Origin: Dactylosporangium siamense
GTDB taxonomy: Bacteria > Actinomycetota > Actinomycetes > Mycobacteriales > Micromonosporaceae
Assembly: GCF_016862795.1 (NCBI RefSeq)
Contig: NZ_BONQ01000096.1
Coordinates: forward strand, 1 to 64,000
Length of the DNA stretch: 64,000 nt
Reading direction: 5' to 3'
The notes under the pieces were generated by a model. It was not told the origin of the DNA, did no database searches, and saw nothing but the letters and a program-made list of their open reading frames with translations. Made by a program: the position numbers and the translations under genes. This document shows, in pieces, positions 58,465-64,000 of the stretch. Numbering within the stretch: the stretch's first letter is position 1; every line of letters starts with the position of its first letter.

Positions 58465-59258
58465 CCGATCCGATCGAGGACGACGCCCCGGCCAGCAACG
58501 AGATCGTCGACCGTGGCGACCACCTGGCGCACGCCGACGGGGCGGTTCTGCGGGCCGACGACGTCGTCGCGGGCTACCTGCCCGGCGTCAACATCCTCAA
58601 CGGCGCCGACCTGTACGTGCACGACGGCGAGCTCGTGGGCATCATCGGCCCCAACGGCGCCGGCAAGTCGACCCTCCTGAAAGCCATGTTCGGCCTGGTC
58701 AACATCCGCTCGGGTCAGGTGACCCTGCGCGGGGAGAACATCACCAACCTCAAGGCGCACGCGCTGGTGGAGCGGGGCATCGGCTTCGTGCCCCAGAACA
58801 ACAACGTGTTCGCGGCGCTGACCATCGAAGAGAACCTGCAGATGGGCACGTTCCTGAAGCCGAAGCGCTACAAGGAGCGCTTCGACTTCGTGACCCAGCT
58901 GTTCCCGACCCTGGCCGAGCGGCGCAAGCAGCGGGCCGGGCTCATGTCCGGCGGTGAGCGGCAGATGGTCGCCATGGCCCGGGCGCTCATGATGGAGCCG
59001 ACCGTGCTGCTGCTCGACGAGCCCTCAGCGGGTCTGTCGCCGGCGCTGCAGGACGAGGTGTTCTTCCGGACCAAGCAGATCAACTCGACCGGTGTGACGG
59101 TCGTGATGGTCGAGCAGAACGCCCGCCGGTGCCTGCAGATCTGCGACCGGGGTTATGTGCTCGATCAGGGCCGCAACGCCTACACCGCGTCGGGTCAGGA
59201 CCTCATCAACGACCCGCGGGTGATCGAGTTGTATCTGGGCACGCTCGCCCGCGCCTGA
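58461..59258 (+). CDS. livF: Branched-chain amino acid ABC ATPase LivF
   Basis: 265 residues. Walker A is IIGPNGAGKSTLLKAMFGL, followed by the LivF-type VERGIGFVPQNNNVFAALTI. The signature is GLMSGGERQMVAMARALM, Walker B VLLLDEPSAGLSPAL and the switch MVEQNARRCLQICDRGYVLD. It energises the LivHM channel together with LivG. Last gene of the operon; a strong terminator follows 20 bp later. Confidence 0.93.
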   Translation: MTDPIEDDAPASNEIVDRGDHLAHADGAVLRADDVVAGYLPGVNILNGADLYVHDGELVGIIGPNGAGKSTLLKAMFGLVNIRSGQVTLRGENITNLKAHALVERGIGFVPQNNNVFAALTIEENLQMGTFLKPKRYKERFDFVTQLFPTLAERRKQRAGLMSGGERQMVAMARALMMEPTVLLLDEPSAGLSPALQDEVFFRTKQINSTGVTVVMVEQNARRCLQICDRGYVLDQGRNAYTASGQDLINDPRVIELYLGTLARA

Positions 59259-59278
59259 ACCATCGTTTTTGTCGGACG

Positions 59279-59314
59279 AAATCCCGCGTTCCCCGTTCGG
59301 GGGACGCGGGATTT
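59279..59314 (+). terminator. Terminator of the livHMGF operon
   Basis: AAATCCCGCGTTCCCC (59279-59294) pairs with GGGGGACGCGGGATTT (59299-59314) through 16 bp with one G-U and loop GTTC. The top strand continues with a further T, giving TTTT. Confidence 0.92.
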
Positions 59315-59400
59315 TCGTTGCGGTGCACCGGCGCTGCTTCGCCGGGCATTGTGATAATCGTGGCCCCCATACAAGCGGTGTTATGGCATTGGTGACATGG

Positions 59401-59434
59401 AAAAGGGCCCCACCGCCGTGGCGGTGGGGCCCTT
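59401..59434 (-). terminator. Terminator of livK
   Basis: AAGGGCCCCACCGCC (59403-59417) pairs with GGCGGTGGGGCCCTT (59420-59434), with a very small loop. On the minus strand it is followed by TTTT (59404-59401) and lies 15 bp after the livK stop. Between it and the livF terminator (59315-59400) nothing else is seen. Confidence 0.92.
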
Positions 59435-59448
59435 GTTCGCTATTCAGA

Positions 59449-60705
59449 TCAGATCTTGCCGTTCTGGTACTTCACGTCCGACGTGAGCTTGTTGTTCTCG
59501 TCGTAGGTGTAGACACCGATGGTGGCCTCGGCCGGGTCACCGGCGTCGTTGAAGGAGATCGGGCCGCTCAGGCCGTCGTAGTCGATGTCCTTCTTGGCCT
59601 TGAGCAGGTCGGCGCAGGACTTGAAGTCCGTGCACTTCTCGCCGCCCTTGGAAACGGTGCCCAGGTGCTTCGCGATCTCGCCCGGGTTGTCGCTGCCGGC
59701 CTCGATGGCCGCGAGGGCCGCGAGGATGGTGGCGTCGTAGGACTCGACGGCGTAGTTCCAGTCCTTCAGGTCCTTGTTGATCTCAAGGGCCTTCTTCTTG
59801 AAGTCGTCCTTGGTCGCGGCGCCGGGCTGGGTGCCCTTGAAGCCCTTCAGCGTGCCGGGAGCGAAGTCCTTCGAGTAGTCGGCGATGTTGCCGTCCACGA
59901 AGTACCACTTCTTGGTCTTGAGGCCGGCCTCGATCAGCTTGGGGACGATCTTCTTGGTCTCGTCGAAGCCGATGATGGCGATGGCGTCCGGGTTGGCCGC
60001 CTTGATCTTCGCGACGTCGGCCGAGAAGTCCGCGGCCTTCGGGTCGTAGGTCACCGACACGGCGACCTTGCCGCCGCCGCTCTCGATCTCCGCCTTGGCG
60101 TTCTCGGCGAGGCCGGTGCCGTAGGAGTCGTTGAGGACCAGCATGCCGGTGGTCTGGTTGCCGTCGGCGACGATCAGGTCACCGAGGACGCGGCCCTGCA
60201 GCGTGTCCGGCGGGGCGGTCCGGAAGTAGAGGCCCTTGTCGTTGTAGGTGGTCAGCGCCGTCGACGTGTTGGCCGGCGAGATCTGGACCACGCCCGCGCC
60301 GGTGATCTTGTCGATCACGGACAGCGAGACGGACGACGAGGCAGCGCCGATGATGACATCGGTCTTGTCCGTGAGCAGCTTGTTCACCGACTGGGTGGCG
60401 ATGTCCGTGGAGGTGTCGCCCGAGTCCATGTGCTGGATCGTGACGGGCTTGCCCAGCACGCCACCGTTGGCGTTGATCTCCTTGATCGCGACGTCGACGC
60501 CCGCGAACTCCGGGGGGCCGAGGAAGGCCAGCGAACCGGTCTGCGGCAGGATCGTGCCGATCTTCAGAACGCCGTCGCCGGGGGTGGCGCCACCGGTGGT
60601 CGCGCTCGTGCTCGGGCTATCTGCATCGTCACCACATGCACTGAGTGCCAGGACGGCAGCGCTCAGCACGGCGACCGAGCGCCATGCGAGGTTGGGGCGG
60701 ATCAT
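59449..60705 (-). CDS. livK: Branched-chain amino acid ABC substrate-binding lipoprotein LivK
   Basis: 418 residues from ATG 60705, with AAAGGAG 7 nt upstream. The signal SVAVLSAAVLALSACG has lipobox ALSAC. Periplasmic-binding-protein signatures of the LivK type follow: LKIGTILPQTGSLAFLGPPE, VDVAIKEINANGGVLGKPV, IIGAASSSVSLSVIDKITGA and MLVLNDSYGTGLAENAKAEI. It captures branched-chain or related amino acids for LivHMGF. Unlike the textbook order it is convergent with the permease operon and so has its own promoter and terminator. Confidence 0.93.
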   Translation of the reverse strand: MIRPNLAWRSVAVLSAAVLALSACGDDADSPSTSATTGGATPGDGVLKIGTILPQTGSLAFLGPPEFAGVDVAIKEINANGGVLGKPVTIQHMDSGDTSTDIATQSVNKLLTDKTDVIIGAASSSVSLSVIDKITGAGVVQISPANTSTALTTYNDKGLYFRTAPPDTLQGRVLGDLIVADGNQTTGMLVLNDSYGTGLAENAKAEIESGGGKVAVSVTYDPKAADFSADVAKIKAANPDAIAIIGFDETKKIVPKLIEAGLKTKKWYFVDGNIADYSKDFAPGTLKGFKGTQPGAATKDDFKKKALEINKDLKDWNYAVESYDATILAALAAIEAGSDNPGEIAKHLGTVSKGGEKCTDFKSCADLLKAKKDIDYDGLSGPISFNDAGDPAEATIGVYTYDENNKLTSDVKYQNGKI

Positions 60706-60952
60706 CACCTGTCTCCTTTTTACAGCGCGGTAGGCGTGGTTGCGCCTAGATGCCAAGACGCTGATGAAGCCAGAACCTAATGAAACTCCTGGGCTGGCAC
60801 TAGGCCTTCGGGGCAACACGCCCTAGGAAGTTGCGCAGTCGTAATCTTCCTGTTCGCAACCGTCGCGGGAATCGCTTTGTCGCGTCACTGCGTGCGGGTC
60901 CCGTGCGGGCCACTGCCGGGAAGTGTCATACCCCCGGACTAGGCTCGCGGGT

Positions 60953-63655
60953 GTGACGGGTTCAACAGACACCAGGCTCCTGCTGCTCGACGGGCACTCC
61001 CTCGCCTACCGGGCGTTCTTCGCCCTGCCCGCGGAGAACTTCTCGACCAAGACGGGGCAGGTGACCAACGCCGTCTTCGGCTTCACGTCGATGTTGATCA
61101 ACATGTTGCGGGACGAGAAGCCCACGCATGTGGCGGTCGCCTTCGATGTGTCGCGTCAGACCTTCCGCCTGGAGAAGTATGCGGAATACAAGGCCAACCG
61201 GTCCACGACCCGGCCCGAGTTCGCCGGCCAGGTCGACCTGATCAAGGAGGTCCTCAACGCGCTGCGGATCCCCTTCATCGAGAAGCCGGGCTACGAGGCC
61301 GACGACGTCATCGCGACGCTCGCCCGTGAGGCCGCCGCGGAGGGCATCCACACCTCGATCATCACCGGCGACCGCGACGCCTTCCAGCTGGTCACCGACC
61401 TGGTGACGGTGCTCTACCTCAAGCGCGGCGTCTCGGAGATGGACCGCATGACGCCCGCCAAGGTCGAGGAGCGCTATGGCATCCCGCCGTCGCTCTACCG
61501 GGCGAAGGCCGCGCTCGTCGGCGAGGACAGCGACAACCTCTCCGGTGTGCCCGGCGTCGGCGACAAGACCGCCGCCAAGTGGATCGTGCAGTTCGGCGAC
61601 CTCGACGGGATCATCGCGCGGGTCGACGAGATCAAGGGCAAGGCCGGCGAGAGCGTGCGGGCCCACCTCGCCGACGTCATGCGCAACTACGACCTCAACG
61701 GCCTCGTCGACGACCTGGAGCTGCCGATCACCCCGGACGAGCTGCAGTGGCGCGGCTGGGACCGGGAAGCGGTCCACCAGGTCTTCGACGCCCTGGAGTT
61801 CCGGATCCTGCGCGACCGGCTCTACCAGTATCTCGACGCGGTCGAGCCGGAGGCCGAGAGCGGCTTCGACCTGGCCGGCAGCGTGCTGCGCTCCGGTGAG
61901 GGCGACGGCGTCGGCGGCTGGCTCGCCGAGCACGCGCCGGCCGGCACCCGGGTCGGTGTCGCCGTGGCCGGCAAGTTCGGCCGCGGCACCGGCGATGTCA
62001 CCGGTGTCGGCCTCGCGGTCGCCGGTGGCCCGGCCGCCTGGTTCGACCCGACCGAGCTCGACGCGGCCGACGACGCAGCCGTGGGGCAGTGGCTCGCCGC
62101 CGAGGACCGGATCAAGATCCTGCACGACGTGAAGCCGGCCCGGCTCGCGTTCGGCGTCCGGGGCTGGGACCTGCGGGGCGTCGCCAGCGACACCGCCATC
62201 GAGGCATATCTGGCCCGCCCCGATCAGCGCTCCTATGAGCTGACCGACCTGGCCCTGCGGTATCTCAAGCGTGAGCTGCGGGTCGACACCCCGGACAACG
62301 GCCAGCTGGCGCTGGACGGCCTGGGCGGCAACACCGGGGAGGCGGAGGAGAACCTCATGCTCCGCGCCCGCGCCACGCTCGACCTGGCCGAGGCGATCGC
62401 CGAGGAGCTGCGCCGCGACGGCGACTCCTCCGCCCGGCTGCTCGCCGAGGTCGAGCTGCCCCTGGTCACGGTCCTCGCCGGGATGGAGCGGGTCGGCATC
62501 GCCGCCGACACCGACTACCTCAGCGAGCTGGAGTCGAGGTTCGCCAGCGACGTCAAGTCCGCCGCGCAGGGCGCCTACGAGGTGATCGGCCGGGAGTTCA
62601 ACCTCGGCTCGCCCAAGCAGCTGCAGGAGATCCTGTTCACCGAGCTCGGCCTGCCGAAGACCAAGCGCATCAAGACCGGCTACACCACCGACGCCGAGGC
62701 GCTGACGAGCCTGCACAAGGAGACCGAGCACCCGCTGCTGGGGCATCTGCTGCGGCACCGCGACGTGGCCAAGCTCAAGACCACCGTCGACGGGCTGCTG
62801 AAGTCGATCAGCGACGACGGCCGCATCCACACCACCTATTACCAGACCGTCGCGGCCACCGGCCGGCTGTCCAGCACCGACCCCAACCTGCAGAACATCC
62901 CGATCCGCACCGAGGAGGGCCGGCGCATCCGCCGCGCGTTCGTCGTCGGCGACGGCTTCGAGACCCTGCTCACCGCCGACTACAGCCAGATCGAGATGCG
63001 GATCATGGCCCACCTGTCGAAGGACGCGGCGCTGATCGAGGCGTTCAACTCCGGCTTCGACTTCCACGCCGCGACCGCGTCCTCGGTCTTCTCGATCCCC
63101 GCCGCCGAGGTCGTCCCGGACCAGCGTCGCAAGATCAAGGCGATGAACTACGGCCTCGCCTACGGCCTGTCCTCCTACGGCCTGGGCAGCCAGCTCGGCA
63201 TCACCCCGGCCGAGGCCACGGTCCTCATGGAGGAGTATTTCGCCACGTTCGGCGGGGTCCGCGACTACCTGCGCCAGATCGTGGTGCAGGCCCGCCGCGA
63301 CGGCTACACCGAGACGGTGCTCGGTCGCCGCCGCTACCTGCCGGACCTCAACAGCGACAACCGGCAGCGGCGCGAGATGGCCGAGCGGATGGCGCTCAAC
63401 GCGCCGATCCAGGGCTCCGCGGCCGACATCATCAAGGTCGCCATGCTGCACGTCGACGAGGCGCTGCGCGCCGCCGGCCTGCGCTCGCGCATGCTGCTGC
63501 AGGTCCACGACGAGCTGGTCTTCGAGGTCGCCCCCGGCGAGCGCGAGGCGGTCGAGGCGCTGGTGCGCGAGCAGATGGGCGCGGCGTATCCGCTCGACGT
63601 GCCGCTCGGCGTCTCGGTCGGCTCGGGCCGCGACTGGAACGCCGCCGACCACTGA
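60953..63655 (+). CDS. polA: DNA polymerase I
   Basis: 900 residues from GTG 60953, chosen because the 5'-nuclease fold begins at once with TRLLLLDGHSLAYRAFFALP. TAGGCT at 60940-60945 is a possible -10, implying a leaderless mRNA. Domains are the 5'-3' exonuclease (1-300, with ITGDRDAFQLV and GVPGVGDKTAAKWI), a 3'-5' exonuclease-like domain (about 310-500) lacking clear metal ligands, and the polymerase. Polymerase motifs are A TADYSQIEMRIMAHLS, B RRKIKAMNYGLAYGLSSYG and C LQVHDELVFEV. It fills gaps in repair and Okazaki fragment processing. Confidence 0.96.
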   Translation: MTGSTDTRLLLLDGHSLAYRAFFALPAENFSTKTGQVTNAVFGFTSMLINMLRDEKPTHVAVAFDVSRQTFRLEKYAEYKANRSTTRPEFAGQVDLIKEVLNALRIPFIEKPGYEADDVIATLAREAAAEGIHTSIITGDRDAFQLVTDLVTVLYLKRGVSEMDRMTPAKVEERYGIPPSLYRAKAALVGEDSDNLSGVPGVGDKTAAKWIVQFGDLDGIIARVDEIKGKAGESVRAHLADVMRNYDLNGLVDDLELPITPDELQWRGWDREAVHQVFDALEFRILRDRLYQYLDAVEPEAESGFDLAGSVLRSGEGDGVGGWLAEHAPAGTRVGVAVAGKFGRGTGDVTGVGLAVAGGPAAWFDPTELDAADDAAVGQWLAAEDRIKILHDVKPARLAFGVRGWDLRGVASDTAIEAYLARPDQRSYELTDLALRYLKRELRVDTPDNGQLALDGLGGNTGEAEENLMLRARATLDLAEAIAEELRRDGDSSARLLAEVELPLVTVLAGMERVGIAADTDYLSELESRFASDVKSAAQGAYEVIGREFNLGSPKQLQEILFTELGLPKTKRIKTGYTTDAEALTSLHKETEHPLLGHLLRHRDVAKLKTTVDGLLKSISDDGRIHTTYYQTVAATGRLSSTDPNLQNIPIRTEEGRRIRRAFVVGDGFETLLTADYSQIEMRIMAHLSKDAALIEAFNSGFDFHAATASSVFSIPAAEVVPDQRRKIKAMNYGLAYGLSSYGLGSQLGITPAEATVLMEEYFATFGGVRDYLRQIVVQARRDGYTETVLGRRRYLPDLNSDNRQRREMAERMALNAPIQGSAADIIKVAMLHVDEALRAAGLRSRMLLQVHDELVFEVAPGEREAVEALVREQMGAAYPLDVPLGVSVGSGRDWNAADH

Positions 63656-63664
63656 CCCGCTGTC

Positions 63665-63697
63665 CGCCGCGGCCGCCGATTTCGGGCGGCCGCGGCG
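63665..63697. terminator. Hairpin between polA and the convergent methyltransferase gene
   Basis: CGCCGCGGCCGCC (63665-63677) pairs with GGCGGCCGCGGCG (63685-63697), 13 bp with a 7-nt loop, 10 bp after the polA stop. No T run is present. It could end transcription from both sides. GGCCGTCTGGGCCGGTCTGG-type repeats follow up to 63750. Confidence 0.7.
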
Positions 63698-63749
63698 AGC
63701 GGGTGCGGCGCGGGCCGGGCCGTCTGGGCCGGTCTGGCCGGTCGGGCCG

Positions 63750-64000
63750 TCAGGTTGGCTTGGTGGCGACGAAGATCGCCGTGCCGGGGAAGATCCGGCC
63801 GCGCAGCGGGCTCCACTGGCCCCATGTGCCCTTGTGGTCGTCGGGCCACTCCGGCTCGACGAGGTCGTCGAGGATGAAGCCGGCCGAGACGAGCTCGCGG
63901 ATGCGGTCGCCGAGCGTGCGGTGCTGCTCCACGTAGGTCGGGACGCGAGCCTCGTCCTGCTCGACGTAGGCGCGGCGGTCGAAGTAGGAGTGCACGGCGA
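63750..64000 (-). CDS. SAM-dependent methyltransferase, C-terminal part
   Basis: Only the last 80-odd codons lie in the window; the 5' part is beyond 64000. The visible piece (RAYVEQDEARVPTYVEQHRT, LVSAGFILDDLVEPEWPDDH, GQWSPLRGRIFPGTAIFVAT) matches the end of class I methyltransferases often annotated next to polA in actinomycetes. An in-frame GTG at 63995 is internal to the family and not a likely start. The SAM-binding motifs are outside the window. Confidence 0.65.
   Translation of the reverse strand, partial: AVHSYFDRRAYVEQDEARVPTYVEQHRTLGDRIRELVSAGFILDDLVEPEWPDDHKGTWGQWSPLRGRIFPGTAIFVATKPT

Noticed and set aside
60962-63652. An 896-codon open frame antisense to polA
   Set aside because: polA is unmistakable on the other strand, and the reverse frame is an artefact of high third-position GC.

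Overview
The window is high-GC actinomycete DNA. ANTAR regulator, liv transporter and polA lie close together, as in Streptomyces. Mycelial-actinomycete families such as DUF6158, DUF5937-ArsR, RRQRL zinc protein and AICE functions are present. A member of the Micromonosporaceae is my best guess, by inference only.

Bases 1-16947 hold most of an actinomycete integrative and conjugative element (AICE). It runs up to a tRNA-Val(CAC) gene, with the integrase pointing at the tRNA 3' end. From the tRNA inward it carries: integrase and excisionase; a DUF3631 ATPase; a DpdA-like base-exchange enzyme; a primase-polymerase; an FtsK-type DNA translocase (Tra) with a small helper; a single-stranded DNA-binding protein; three tandem winged-helix-like paralogues; a DUF2637-like spread protein; and small zinc/HTH proteins. 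A leftward pair follows, an XRE-Nudix regulator translationally coupled to a sugar-nucleotide epimerase, behind two 21-bp operator-like repeats. Two repeat clusters (11652-11781 and 15218-15347) are candidates for the transfer locus and the replication or excision control region. The left edge holds a broken AIPR-type abortive-infection gene. The left attachment site is not visible.

Bases 17000-29113 are chromosomal: DUF6158, an ArsR-type regulator, an MFS transporter, and a catalytic-domain-only alanyl-tRNA-synthetase-like gene. That last gene follows a 21-codon alanine-rich leader ORF and an intrinsic terminator, which together look like a ribosome-mediated attenuator (the best single find here). 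A secreted three-repeat protein, DUF1232, an ARMT1-type phosphatase and a secreted animal-type haem peroxidase follow. Then come four adjacent genes that share one C-terminal helical module on four different N-termini.

Bases 29122-38505 look like a catabolic set: Baeyer-Villiger monooxygenase, alpha/beta hydrolase, alcohol dehydrogenase, aldehyde dehydrogenase, acyl-CoA dehydrogenase, TetR regulator with operator, thioesterase and acyl-CoA ligase. Together they could turn a ketone into an ester, then alcohol plus acid, then acyl-CoA. A stand-alone WhiA-like protein lies inside this block.

Bases 38538-54184 carry an OmpR-type two-component system beside an orphan TAXI binding protein, and an overlapping operon of aldo/keto reductase, carboxylate-amine ligase, HAD hydrolase and TAXI protein. 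Secreted 5'-nucleotidase and M28 aminopeptidase, a TetR regulator, an EAL-DICT/lipoprotein/membrane-protein operon, a lipoprotein and a spermidine-synthase-like enzyme follow. Bases 54222-64000 hold an unusual short tRNA with anticodon CAA, a PdtaR-type antiterminator, livHMGF, convergent livK, polA and the end of a methyltransferase gene.
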